Below are positions 25,557 through 34,153 of a stretch of 47,409 bases of DNA, piece by piece. Position 1 is the first letter of the stretch, and every line of letters starts with the position of its first letter. The position numbers and the translations under genes are program-made. The notes beneath the pieces are model-generated. The model ran no database searches. It saw only the letters and a program-made list of their open reading frames with translations, and had not been told where the DNA came from. Source of the stretch: Puniceicoccus vermicola (GTDB lineage Bacteria > Verrucomicrobiota > Verrucomicrobiia > Opitutales > Puniceicoccaceae); NCBI RefSeq assembly GCF_014230055.1, contig NZ_JACHVA010000005.1:1-47409 (forward strand). Reading direction: 5' to 3'.

Positions 25557-28085
25557 CTATACTGATTCGGGCCAGTGGTGTTTGGGATAGCGGCCTCGGA
25601 GGTCTTTTCGGATCTGGGGATAGCTAGTCGACCAGAAAGCTTCTAGGTCTTGGGTCACTTGGACGGGGCGTTGGTTGGGGGCGAGGAGTTCTACGGTGAG
25701 GCGGCAGCGGTTGTTGGCGATGTGGGGGTGTTTCTTGAGAGCCATGGCTTCCTGGATGCGAAGGGAGATCCTTGGGCTCTCGGGGGTTCCGTAATCAATG
25801 TTGAGGGGCTTCCTGCGCTCGGGAATCGGGTAGTGCTCGGGGAGTATCTGGTTCATCATCGCCCGGTGCTCGGGGCTGAGCCATTCGCGCAGGGTGGGTA
25901 GGATCTCCGCGTTGCGGAATTCTTTCGCAGTTTGAGTTTCGTGCGCGATCATTTCGAGGACCGTACGTTTAGCTTCTTCGTCGAATTCGGGGATTTCGAA
26001 TTCGGGAAAGTGAAGCCGGAGACAGTCCATGCGTTGGATCCAACGATCGACGGCAGGGGTCCATTTGCGTAGGGGGATGTTCCCATTGATGGCTTCCTCG
26101 GCAAAATAGCTGGCGCGGTCAGAATCGTTGGCGTCGCCGAGGGTATTTCGCTCAAGTTCTATGGCATCGAGCTGAAGGATTTCCTGTCGAAGGAGACGTC
26201 CCGTAGGGTCTTCGAAAACGCCAGTATTGCGGCTCAGCGAATCGCCGAGGCTTTCCTGGATCCAACTGGGCTCCAAGTTCGTTGGAGAGCAGAGAATGGC
26301 GGTGCGAGTTCCTTGAACCAGCATCTCCTTTTTGTCGAGAGCGAGGATCCATTCGTCTCCAGTGACGCGGGTGCGGCGATCGAGACGGGCGGTGCTGCCG
26401 TCGCGGCAGAGGTAGGTGGTGGTTCCACGGTCGAGCCTGCGGGCCACTCGGTCAGGGAATCCGGCGAGGCAGCATTGTCGCAGGCGAATCATTTCCTCGA
26501 CCGAATCGGCAGATCCCGGGGGGAGTCCGCGACTCAGCCGTTTGGCTTGCTGGAGTACTTGCCGGGCCGCTCCCAGCCGCGCCCCTTCGCCTGGCGAAGG
26601 AGATTGTCCGTGTTCAATTGCGTCGAGAAGCCGGAGATCCGCTTCAAAGTCGGCTTGGTCGCGTCTTTCCGCATATCGGGATTCGGCGGGGGTGTCTGGG
26701 ATGATGAGCCTCTCTTCCTCAATGAGGGCTGCGAGTCGGGCTGCTGCTGGGCCGACGCCCCGTTTTGTTCCCTCAATGATAAGGGCGGCCAGTCGCGGAT
26801 GAAGGGGAAGTTGCCCGAGGGTGGAGCCGTGCTGGGTGAGCGTTCGTTCGGTGACGGCCCCGAGTTGGCGAAGGAGGGTCCAACCCTGCTCAAGATTCTC
26901 TGGGGGAGGAGGGTCGATCCAAGGGAAATCCTCTGGGGCTATCTGCTTGCCAGCCAAATTTTGCAGGAGCCAATCGGAGAGGTCGAGCCGTTGGCATTCA
27001 GGAAGATCCTGAAGAGAGAGGCTGCGTTCCTCCCGTTCGCTCCAGAGGCGAACGCAGATCCCGGGATCAATTCGCCCGGCTCGCCCGGAGCGTTGGCGGG
27101 CCGAGAAGAGAGAAACCCGGACGGTGCGGAGGGCGTTGATCCCTCGTGACGGGTCGTAATCCATCCTCCGGGCGAGGCCACTGTCGACAACCGCCCGTAT
27201 GCCTTCGACGGTGAGACTGCTCTCGGCCAGGTTGGTGGCGATAACGACCCGCGGGCGGCCGCTGGAGCGGATCGCTCGGTCCTGTTCCTCGGGGCTTTGC
27301 TCGCCGGAGAGGGCGAGGATGTCCCAGCCTTTCATCTGAGGGTGTTCGCGGAGGTTGCGAACGGCCTGGCGGATTTCCCGGTATCCTGGGAGGAAAACGA
27401 GGTAGTCGGGTGAGGATCCGCTCTGCGCTAAACCGAGAACGGCTTGGACGGCGCGATCGGTCGCGGTACGGGCATCAAATTGAGTTGGTCGGCTGGTGTG
27501 CCGGATCTCGACGTCGTGGAGCGGAGACTCAACTTCGACGGTCCGGGAGTCGGGCCAGAGTTTGCGGATCGGTTCTGGATCGAGGGTGGCGGAGAGGATG
27601 CCAATCCGCAGATGGGGATGGTGGTTCCGTTGAGCGAGAAGGTAGCCAAATATCCAATCCGTCTCCAGCTGACGCTCATGAAATTCATCGAGGAGAATCG
27701 CGTGATATTGATCGAGCGAGGAGGGTTCGGACAGAATTTGCCGGAGAAATACCCCCCGCGAGACGAATTCAATGCGGGTCTCCCGAGAGATTTTCTTGTC
27801 GAAACGGACTCGGTATCCAACCAGGCCTCCGGGAGTGCCACCTGTCTCTGATGCGACTCTCTGGGCGAGGGATCGAGCGGCGATGCGGCGAGGCTCGATG
27901 CAGATGACTTTCCGGTCACCCTCGGCCAGAAATCGAGGAACTCGAGTGGATTTTCCGGTGCCGGGAGGTGCGAGAAGAATGGACAACCCTGGTTCTCGAA
28001 ATGAATCCAGGATTTCTTCGCGGTGTTGATCGATCGGCAGTTCCATCTGGAACCGAATCCCGTCGGATCGAGCGGAAAAGGTCAA
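25557..28085 (-). CDS. hrpB: ATP-dependent helicase HrpB
   Basis: An 842-residue DEAH-box-like helicase: Walker A APPGTGKST (about 39-47), CIEPRRIAARSLAQRVA, Walker B as LLDEFHER (DEFH at 132-135), SATLD, VIATNLAESSLTVEGI and QRSGRAGR. The family's C-terminal HrpB domain ends near RGRYPKHHWPE, a clear HrpB ending. It probably acts on RNA or RNA-DNA in the cytoplasm. Its cellular role is poorly known in bacteria. The start is TTG 28085, overlapping the HD-GYP stop (TTGA), or ATG 28046, which begins the conserved part. The overlap suggests co-transcription with the GGDEF/HD-GYP pair. Confidence 0.95.
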   Translation of the reverse strand: MTFSARSDGIRFQMELPIDQHREEILDSFREPGLSILLAPPGTGKSTRVPRFLAEGDRKVICIEPRRIAARSLAQRVASETGGTPGGLVGYRVRFDKKISRETRIEFVSRGVFLRQILSEPSSLDQYHAILLDEFHERQLETDWIFGYLLAQRNHHPHLRIGILSATLDPEPIRKLWPDSRTVEVESPLHDVEIRHTSRPTQFDARTATDRAVQAVLGLAQSGSSPDYLVFLPGYREIRQAVRNLREHPQMKGWDILALSGEQSPEEQDRAIRSSGRPRVVIATNLAESSLTVEGIRAVVDSGLARRMDYDPSRGINALRTVRVSLFSARQRSGRAGRIDPGICVRLWSEREERSLSLQDLPECQRLDLSDWLLQNLAGKQIAPEDFPWIDPPPPENLEQGWTLLRQLGAVTERTLTQHGSTLGQLPLHPRLAALIIEGTKRGVGPAAARLAALIEEERLIIPDTPAESRYAERRDQADFEADLRLLDAIEHGQSPSPGEGARLGAARQVLQQAKRLSRGLPPGSADSVEEMIRLRQCCLAGFPDRVARRLDRGTTTYLCRDGSTARLDRRTRVTGDEWILALDKKEMLVQGTRTAILCSPTNLEPSWIQESLGDSLSRNTGVFEDPTGRLLRQEILQLDAIELERNTLGDANDSDRASYFAEEAINGNIPLRKWTPAVDRWIQRMDCLRLHFPEFEIPEFDEEAKRTVLEMIAHETQTAKEFRNAEILPTLREWLSPEHRAMMNQILPEHYPIPERRKPLNIDYGTPESPRISLRIQEAMALKKHPHIANNRCRLTVELLAPNQRPVQVTQDLEAFWSTSYPQIRKDLRGRYPKHHWPESV

Positions 28086-28732
28086 TCTTGCTTAACGGGC
28101 GCGACTTGAGTGGTAAATAATTCGATCAGCTCCGGGTCGAACTGGCTTCCGGCGCAGGTCTGGAGTTCCTGAATGGCCTCTTTCTCCGATTTGGCCTCGC
28201 GATAATGCCGACCTGAAGTGATGCATTCGTAAACGTCGGCGATGGAGACGATCCGCGAGAAGAGGGAGATTTGGGTGCCCTTTTTTCCGTTGGGATAACC
28301 GCCTCCGTCCCAACGCTCGTGGTGGCAAAGGGCGACGTCGGCGCAGGTGCGGTAGAGTTCGCTGTCGATTCCCTGCAGCATCTGATGACCCAGGATCGTG
28401 TGGCTTTGAATCTCGGAGAACTCCGTTTCGGTCAAATTCCCCTCTTTCTTGAGAATGAGGGGATTGATTCCGATTTTTCCGATATCATGAACCGAAGCGG
28501 CGTACCAAAGATTCTCTTGTTCCTTGGGTTTGAGTCCGAGGGCCTTCGCGATTCTTAGGGAGATGACCGCCGAAGCGCGGAGGTGCCTGCCTAGATAAGC
28601 GTCTTGAAAGCAAACGGAAAACCGGATCCTCGCGAGAGTTTTGCGTTCCAAATCGCGGAGCGGATCAGGGGACGCTGCGGCGAAAGCAGCTTCCTCAGGA
28701 TCTTCGATTTCCTCCGCGAAGCCAATCATCAC
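28082..28732 (-). CDS. HD-GYP-type phosphodiesterase
   Basis: A 216-residue protein with one HD-GYP domain and no sensor: His50 (YLGRHLRAS), HD at 82-83 in SVHDIGKIGI, His111 (QSHTILGHQML) with His116, and HHERWDGGGYP at 137-147 containing the GYP motif. The downstream IVSIADVYECITSGRHYR is typical. This set of metal ligands is complete, so hydrolysis of cyclic di-GMP (or a related dinucleotide) is expected. The gene overlaps the preceding GGDEF regulator by four bases (ATGA) and its stop overlaps the possible TTG start of hrpB. An Ala/Asp/Glu-rich N-terminal 20 residues may be disordered. Confidence 0.92.
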   Translation of the reverse strand: MMIGFAEEIEDPEEAAFAAASPDPLRDLERKTLARIRFSVCFQDAYLGRHLRASAVISLRIAKALGLKPKEQENLWYAASVHDIGKIGINPLILKKEGNLTETEFSEIQSHTILGHQMLQGIDSELYRTCADVALCHHERWDGGGYPNGKKGTQISLFSRIVSIADVYECITSGRHYREAKSEKEAIQELQTCAGSQFDPELIELFTTQVAPVKQD

Positions 28733-29643
28733 GGTGAAGTCGGAGCGCTCTCCCGGCTCTCTCCTTTCTTCGAGCGTTTTTGCTCGTATAGACGCGAGTC
28801 TGCGTCGCTGAGGGCTTCGTCCAAGGAGGTTTTCTCGTCGGAGCTGACCTTGCGATATCCGTAGCTGGATTTGATGGCAAAGGGCAGTTTACCTTCCGCG
28901 TTGAAGCGCTCCAGGGCGTTTTCAAAGGAGGTAATGACATCATCGGGCTTCCGACCGTCGAGATTTCCAATAAAGGCGACGAATTCGTCTCCTCCGACCC
29001 GCGCTACGGAGTCATCCCGGTGGAAGGTCGTCTTGAGGATATCGGAAAAGGCACGCAACGCATCATCACCATGGTCATGGCCAAAGGTGTCGTTGACTTG
29101 CTTGAACTCGTCGAGGTCGAAGTAAAAAAACAGGGCGCTTCCGTCTGGAGAGGACATGGCTTCCTGGTATTGGCGCTCTACGACGGCAAAAAATCCCCGG
29201 CGATTGTAGAGCCCGGAAAGCTCATCGATGACGGATAGCCGGCGCAGGGTCGACCACATGCGGTGTCGCTCCCGGGCATATCGGAGGGCGCGGAGCAGGA
29301 TGCGGTCGTTATATTCGCCTTTGACGAGGTAGTCTTGGGCTCCGAGTTGGACGGCTCGCACACCGATTTCCTCGCTTTCGTTCCCCGTCAATACGATAAC
29401 CGGGTGGTATTCTGCGAGCTCGACGCAGTGATTGAGGGTCTCCTCGGTAGTACTGTCGGGGAGGTTTAGGTCGAGGAGGATTACGTCGAATCCGTGCTGC
29501 TCAAGTTCACTCTTGGCGGAAGCCATTGTGGTTACGTGAGTTGTACGGGCTTCCAGACCGCGACCTTTGCTAAGGATCAGTCTCACCAATTTGGCCGCAA
29601 GAGGGTCGTCTTCGACTAAGAGAATGTGAAGGAGGTTCTCCAC
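28729..29643 (-). CDS. Response regulator with GGDEF (diguanylate cyclase) domain
   Basis: A 304-residue protein. Receiver domain: acidic pocket VEDD near 10-13, phospho-acceptor Asp58 (ILLDLNLP), Lys108. The GGDEF domain follows (YFDLDEFKQVNDTFGHDHGDDALRAF; GGDEF at 217-221), so the active site is intact. The residues upstream (HRDDSVARV) do not give the RxxD inhibitory I-site, so product feedback at that position is not expected. It synthesises cyclic di-GMP on phosphorylation. The partner HD-GYP gene overlaps by four bases, giving a synthesis/degradation pair. No kinase is adjacent. Confidence 0.95.
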   Translation of the reverse strand: MENLLHILLVEDDPLAAKLVRLILSKGRGLEARTTHVTTMASAKSELEQHGFDVILLDLNLPDSTTEETLNHCVELAEYHPVIVLTGNESEEIGVRAVQLGAQDYLVKGEYNDRILLRALRYARERHRMWSTLRRLSVIDELSGLYNRRGFFAVVERQYQEAMSSPDGSALFFYFDLDEFKQVNDTFGHDHGDDALRAFSDILKTTFHRDDSVARVGGDEFVAFIGNLDGRKPDDVITSFENALERFNAEGKLPFAIKSSYGYRKVSSDEKTSLDEALSDADSRLYEQKRSKKGESRESAPTSP

Positions 29644-29756
29644 GATAAGTGCTACTGTAGGTGGAGTTTACAGGATGACAACGCGTAAATTCCCGGGTGT
29701 TTTTGGTTCGGTTCCTTGACATCGTGAGCTGGGAGGACTTCTTCACAGGGTAGATC

Positions 29757-30917
29757 ATGTACAACGACGAAAAATTCCCTCCATTTTCTCTGCAGCGCTT
29801 GATGACTACTTGTTTTGGCGAAGGCCAAGGCGAGAAGCTCTGCATTTTGATTGATTTGCCGGATCCTAAAGAGATTGAGGATTTTCGATTTCTCTCGGAC
29901 GAGTCCCTTTCCATCCAAAATTATGGCTATGAAGTCTTTTATAAGGGCTTTAAGAATGGAGACCTTGAGGCGCTAAACTATACCGGCGGTGATATTTTTG
30001 CATACAAGGAGACGGGCGGGAGTAACCTCGATATGGAGGATGATTGCTACGATCCGGACGGGAAGCATTTGAGCCTCGAGAAGGATATTTATCCGAATTA
30101 CCAAATTATTCTGACTGTATCGACTTTCTCGGCCACAGCCCCATTGACGGCGCAGGCCAAGGCGTTTGGTTTCCGTGGTGCGACTTTACACGGGTTGAAC
30201 CAAATCATCGTCGAGTCGGGACTCGCGGTAGATTATAATCGAATCAGTGATGATGCCGAAAAGCTGCGTCTTGGTCTGACCAAAGCCGACCGCTTCGAAA
30301 TTGATTTTGAGGTGGAAAATCAGGTGACCACCCTGACTTTGAATACCGATCAGCAGGAAGCGCAGAAAAGTCACGGTCTTTGCCCCCGTGGCAAGCCGGA
30401 CGTCGCCAATCTTCCGGCTGGGGAGGTCTATTTCGTTCCGACATCCGCCAGCGGCCAGTTTCCCTTTAAGTATGAGGAGGAAACCTTGGGTCTTTTGACT
30501 GTCGAAGACGGCAAGATCATTAAGTCCCGCCTGATTTACGGAGACTATTCCCTTGTTGAGGAGCATAATGCCAAGTTGGCCGACGATCCCATGACGGGAG
30601 CTCTTGGAGAACTGGGTTTCGGCACACAAAAGCTTCCTTTCTCCGGTCGTGACATCCAGGACGAGAAGATTCTTGGCACTTGTCACATCGCCACCGGTCG
30701 CGACGACCACCTCGGCGGTCATTTAACGCCAGACCTGTTCAAGCACCGCGAGAATGCCTCTCACGACGACGTGCTTTATGCGCCGCACAAGACTCCTGAG
30801 ATCAAGGTGAAGCAGGTGCGCATGTATCGTGATGGGGAGGAGACGGTCATCCTTGAGAACTATCGTCCCGCTGCCTACTTGCTGAACCTGCTCAAGGGTG
30901 AAGCGGTCCTGAGCTGA
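29757..30917 (+). CDS. M29-family (thermophilic metalloprotease-like) aminopeptidase
   Basis: A 386-residue protein resembling AmpS/PepS M29 aminopeptidases, most clearly in the second half: NLPAGEVYFVP (Glu223), GALGELGFGTQ (Glu285), DEKILGTCHIATGRDDHLGG (His310) and SHDDVLYAP (His336, Asp338). These match the family's spacing of metal ligands, so a two-metal active site is likely. The N-terminal half is divergent. No signal peptide is present, so it is cytoplasmic. The start codon follows an AGGGTAG-like ribosome binding site. Fifteen bases separate it from an ovothiol-type methyltransferase, so the two probably act together. A role as a peptidase is not guaranteed. Confidence 0.75.
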   Translation: MYNDEKFPPFSLQRLMTTCFGEGQGEKLCILIDLPDPKEIEDFRFLSDESLSIQNYGYEVFYKGFKNGDLEALNYTGGDIFAYKETGGSNLDMEDDCYDPDGKHLSLEKDIYPNYQIILTVSTFSATAPLTAQAKAFGFRGATLHGLNQIIVESGLAVDYNRISDDAEKLRLGLTKADRFEIDFEVENQVTTLTLNTDQQEAQKSHGLCPRGKPDVANLPAGEVYFVPTSASGQFPFKYEEETLGLLTVEDGKIIKSRLIYGDYSLVEEHNAKLADDPMTGALGELGFGTQKLPFSGRDIQDEKILGTCHIATGRDDHLGGHLTPDLFKHRENASHDDVLYAPHKTPEIKVKQVRMYRDGEETVILENYRPAAYLLNLLKGEAVLS

Positions 30918-30932
30918 GACCCGGAGCCTTCG

Positions 30933-31685
30933 ATGAGTTCTTCAAAAGCGGTCGACTATGAGTCGGACCGTCTGACTTCCGAGTACCTTCACTTCCATTA
31001 CGGAAAGGCCGAGGAGGTATTTCCATGGGGTTCCGGTCTGCGTGCGGTGACCTCCTATGCCGAGCGATTGATTGCCGAGCGTTTTCCCTGCGTGCCGGTG
31101 GATCGCGGATTGGAGGTCGGTTGTGCGGTGGGTCGTTCCTCCTTTGAGATGGCTCGGCACTGTGAAGAAGTCGTGGGGATCGACTACTCGGAAAAGTTCA
31201 TTACCACGGCAAAGTCTCTGCAAGCCGGAGATTCGATCCAGTATTCGGTGCGGATGCAGGGAGTCCGCACTCAGGATTTTACCGCCCGTGCTCCGGAGGA
31301 TGTCGATCTTTCAAGGGTCCGATTTGAGGTCGGGGATGCGCACGCGCTCCCCGAGGAATTGGACGCCTTTGATTGGGTGCTGGGAGCCAATCTTCTTTGC
31401 CGCCTTCATCATCCGCGGCAATTTCTGCAACAACTACCGAGACTCGTGACGCCCGGCGGTTACTTGGTTCTCAATTCACCCTTTACTTGGATGGAGGAAC
31501 ATACCGAACCCGCAGAGTGGATCGGAGGGCAGGTGGATGGTCCTGATTCAGCGGAGGAGCTGAAGGCGATTCTGGATCCGCATTTCGAGCTCGTTGATGA
31601 GTGCTCGATGCCGTTTCTTATCCGGGAGACCGAACGAAAGTATCAACTCACTGTAGCCCATTCGGGCAAGTGGCGTCGACGGTAG
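30933..31685 (+). CDS. Stand-alone ovothiol-type (4-mercaptohistidine N1) methyltransferase
   Basis: A 250-residue class I methyltransferase. It carries the signature set I associate with the C-terminal domain of OvoA: YLHFHYG near the start, GLEVGCAVGRSSFEMA (SAM motif I, about 59-74), VGIDYSEKFI, FEVGDAHALPEEL, GANLLCRL, LVTPGGYLVLNSPFTWMEEHTEP, and a C-terminal IRETERKYQL. In most ovothiol producers this domain is fused to a sulfoxide synthase. Here it is free-standing and no OvoA N-terminal domain lies in the window. GGAG upstream of the ATG serves as ribosome binding site. It follows the M29-type gene by 15 bases. Confidence 0.85.
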   Translation: MSSSKAVDYESDRLTSEYLHFHYGKAEEVFPWGSGLRAVTSYAERLIAERFPCVPVDRGLEVGCAVGRSSFEMARHCEEVVGIDYSEKFITTAKSLQAGDSIQYSVRMQGVRTQDFTARAPEDVDLSRVRFEVGDAHALPEELDAFDWVLGANLLCRLHHPRQFLQQLPRLVTPGGYLVLNSPFTWMEEHTEPAEWIGGQVDGPDSAEELKAILDPHFELVDECSMPFLIRETERKYQLTVAHSGKWRRR

Positions 31686-31711
31686 TAAAGCCCCTTCAAG
31701 GCTTGGCCTGA

Positions 31712-32206
31712 TCAATACATTTGTGGGCTGTGATGATCGACGAACTCGCATTCGCCGACAGCGAATGATTTCTGACTCGTCGTCAATCTGGCAATACAGG
31801 TCGTTTTCAACTCTTTGTCTTCCCCCGAGAGAAGATGGAGAAGCGAGCTGATCCCGGGATTGTGGCCAACGAGGGCAATGCGCTGGGCCTGGTCATCGAA
31901 TTGTTGTAAGACTGCGAGCAGGGTCTCTGGAGTCGCCTCGTAGATTGCATCCTGTAGGAGGTAGCGCTCCCACGGCAGATTCCATTCTTCCCGAAAAAAC
32001 TGCGAGGTTTGGTAGGCGCGGATGGCGGGGCTGGAGATGAGAAGATCTGGGGCATCCCAGCGGGGACCGAATCGCTTGGCCATTTTGGGGGCGTCGCGGA
32101 GACCTCTGTCGTCCAATGGACGATCAAAGTCATTGAGATGAGGGTGTTCCCACCCGGATTTTGCGTGGCGAATCAGTATAAGCTCTCTCACAGTTCGATG
32201 ATTCAA
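31712..32206 (-). CDS. sixA: SixA-type phosphohistidine phosphatase
   Basis: A 164-residue member of the histidine phosphatase superfamily: the catalytic LILIRHAKSGW (His14) near the N-terminus, FDRPLDDRG, LLISSPAIRAYQT (second Arg), and VGHNPGISSLLH with the second catalytic His. The compact size and 'RHAKS' signature point to SixA, which removes phosphate from Hpt/PTS histidines. The start may be TTG 32206 or GTG 32191. It is the last gene of the rplM-to-sixA minus-strand series, 35 bases after recF. A weak AAGCC/GGCTT hairpin sits at 31688-31704 in the short gap to the convergent methyltransferase. Confidence 0.9.
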   Translation of the reverse strand: MNHRTVRELILIRHAKSGWEHPHLNDFDRPLDDRGLRDAPKMAKRFGPRWDAPDLLISSPAIRAYQTSQFFREEWNLPWERYLLQDAIYEATPETLLAVLQQFDDQAQRIALVGHNPGISSLLHLLSGEDKELKTTCIARLTTSQKSFAVGECEFVDHHSPQMY

Positions 32207-32241
32207 TCAGGGTTTTGAATGGAGTTCAAAAGGATACCTGA

Positions 32242-33324
32242 TCAAGAGGTGCGTTCGAATCTCCCTTCTTCAACTCTGAACACTTCCCAGTCTCCCGGAT
32301 GTCGGTCAGGATCAAACTCGGTGCCCGTCGAAAATACCTGGCAGTCCGAAGGCAGGGTTTCCCAAAAGGCTTTGCGCCGCCGGGCGTCCAACTCGCCGAG
32401 AATGTCGTCGGCCAAAAGAACGGGAGTTTCTGAGAGGTGGGAAGCCAGATCGCGAAAAAGGGCCAGTTTCAGGGCAATTGCCAGATTGCGTTGTTGCCCA
32501 TCCGAGGCGTAGTCGCGAGCGGTCCCGGTCTCCGTGGAAAAAATCCAATCATCTCGATGTGGACCTGTTTGTGTTGAGCCGAGGAGTCGATCTCGCTCAA
32601 GACCCTCGTTCCAGATGTTTCGTAGCTCCTTTGCGGAACCTTTCTGGAAAGAGCTCCTCAGGCGGAGTCCAGGGTCATCCTTCCCTCCGGATATTTTCTG
32701 GAATATGGAGGTGAACAGGGGCGATAGGGATTCGGTTCCCCGTTGGCGGTGGTGGCTGAGTGAGGCTGCCGCTTCGGAGAGAGGATAATCGTGGGCACGA
32801 ATCTGTTGGTCGGAGGCACCTTTCTTCAGGAGTCGATTGCGCGAAGCGAGTCCGCGGGTGAACTCCCTCAATGCCTCGTAGTAGCTCTTTTGAGAGGAAG
32901 CGAAATGGAGGTCCATCATTCGCCTGCGAATGCTGGGGGAGCCACGGATGATCTGAACATCGTCCGTGGCGAGGACAATAGCAGGGAAGCGCGAGAGAAA
33001 GTCGCCAAGAGTCGGGCATCTCTCTCCATTGAGTTCCACTTCGCGTCCTCCGGCTCTTTTCAGTTGGAGGAGGACGGTTTCCTGATCAGGGGCGCCGGAC
33101 TCCAGTTCGAAATAGATACGAGCCATCGATTGCTCGCGACGGATTAAATGGCGGAGGTCGGAGGTGCGGAAGGAGCGCACGGCGTGGAGAAGCCCGAGTG
33201 CTTCCAAGAGGTTCGATTTTCCCTGTCCGTTTAAACCGACAAAAAAGATCCGATCTCCCTCGAATCGCAATCGGGCGCTTTCGATATTGCGAAAGTTCTC
33301 CAGATTGCAGGAAAGAATCTTCAT
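32242..33324 (-). CDS. recF: Recombination protein RecF
   Basis: A 360-residue ABC/SMC-type ATPase: Walker A GLNGQGKSN (30-38), ATDDVQIIRGSPSIRRRMMD, TGPHRDDW, signature ASDGQQRNLAIALKLA, and Walker B PVLLADDILGELDARR. It loads RecA at single-strand gaps together with RecO and RecR. The start ATG overlaps the stop of the LysM lipoprotein gene by four bases (ATGA). recF is away from its common dnaA-dnaN location and instead sits behind ribosomal protein genes. A RecO-like gene is at 37693. Confidence 0.96.
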   Translation of the reverse strand: MKILSCNLENFRNIESARLRFEGDRIFFVGLNGQGKSNLLEALGLLHAVRSFRTSDLRHLIRREQSMARIYFELESGAPDQETVLLQLKRAGGREVELNGERCPTLGDFLSRFPAIVLATDDVQIIRGSPSIRRRMMDLHFASSQKSYYEALREFTRGLASRNRLLKKGASDQQIRAHDYPLSEAAASLSHHRQRGTESLSPLFTSIFQKISGGKDDPGLRLRSSFQKGSAKELRNIWNEGLERDRLLGSTQTGPHRDDWIFSTETGTARDYASDGQQRNLAIALKLALFRDLASHLSETPVLLADDILGELDARRRKAFWETLPSDCQVFSTGTEFDPDRHPGDWEVFRVEEGRFERTS

Positions 33325-34133
33325 TCGCCCGGTACGCGCAGCTCTTGGCCGACACGGAGGTCGTTGGGGCTCCGGAGGAGGTTGCGGTTGGCTTGGAAAA
33401 TTTCTTCCCAGCGGGCGCTGCTACCAAAGACTTTGCGGGCGATCGAGGAAAGGGTGTCCCCGGGCTGGACCACATAGACGGCGGGCTGTTCTGCTGCGCC
33501 GCCTGAACGATTGGATGAGGATGAGCCGGGGTTTGCGGTGGCGGAAAGGGTTCCCAAGCGCCGCCGGAGTTCCTGATTCTCACGTTCCAATCGGCTGATC
33601 CGGTTTTTGAGGCGATCGCTTTCTTCGCGCTGTCGCTCTACGACCTCCAGCAAATCCGTTTGCTCGACTCCGCTTTGGAACGGTCGACCGGGTAGGGTGC
33701 GGGCAAATTCCTTTTTCGCCGTATCGATGAGGCTCTCGACTTCGGGTGCTTGCTTCGCGTCGGGGCGAAGCTCCAGGAACTTCATGAAATGATAGATCGC
33801 CAGAATCGGCTGGTTCATATCATTCAGGTAAATCAAGCCCGCTTCAAGGTGTGACTCCGGGGAGTCGGTGCGGTTGTCGATGACCCGCAGAAAGGCGAGG
33901 AGCGCTTGCTCATCTTCGCCTTGGCGGAGGAACTTCTTCCCGCGGACGTATTCGGGTTCGTCAGTCTCTTCAAAGACTGCTCGGCCGCCAGGGCTGCAGG
34001 AAATCAACAAAAAAGCTGCGAGCGCACTGAAAAACAGTGCGCTCAGCAGCTTTGAAAAAGTTGAAGGCGCGAAACGGGATTCTTGCCGACCAGTCAACCC
34101 ATTGCGCAAGATATGCGGAATCAAGGGGCCCAC
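33321..34133 (-). CDS. LysM lipoprotein with TPR-like and coiled-coil segments
   Basis: A 270-residue protein: a hydrophobic segment LLSALFFSALAAFLL ending in the lipobox LISC (Cys46), then a helical repeat region (EYVRGKKFLRQGEDEQALLAFLR, TPR-like, about 60-130), a coiled coil (ESDRLKNRISRLERENQELRR), a Ser/Gly linker and a C-terminal LysM domain (VYVVQPGDTLSSIARKVFG to the end). It is predicted to be a peptidoglycan-binding outer-membrane lipoprotein. The n-region from ATG 34133 is unusually long (about 27 residues), so a TTG in that stretch might be the real start. A strong intrinsic terminator lies within the signal-peptide codons (34005-34053). It follows rpsI by 20 bases and overlaps recF by four. 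Confidence 0.85.
   Translation of the reverse strand: MGPLIPHILRNGLTGRQESRFAPSTFSKLLSALFFSALAAFLLISCSPGGRAVFEETDEPEYVRGKKFLRQGEDEQALLAFLRVIDNRTDSPESHLEAGLIYLNDMNQPILAIYHFMKFLELRPDAKQAPEVESLIDTAKKEFARTLPGRPFQSGVEQTDLLEVVERQREESDRLKNRISRLERENQELRRRLGTLSATANPGSSSSNRSGGAAEQPAVYVVQPGDTLSSIARKVFGSSARWEEIFQANRNLLRSPNDLRVGQELRVPGE
34005..34053 (-). terminator. Strong intrinsic terminator embedded in the lipoprotein signal sequence
   Basis: GAGCGCACTG/CAGTGCGCTC plus AAAGCTGC/GCAGCTTT form an 18-bp stem with one bulged base and an A5 (T5 on the transcript) loop. On the minus strand the stem is followed by TTTTTTGTTG. It lies 100-150 bases after the rpsI stop but inside the 33321-34133 gene, encoding its hydrophobic core. 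Confidence 0.85.
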
Positions 34134-34153
34134 TGGGATCCCGTTTCTGAAAA

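Noticed and set aside
26313-27149. Open frame of 278 codons opposite hrpB
   Set aside because: Antisense to the conserved helicase core, low-complexity translation, no plausible promoter.
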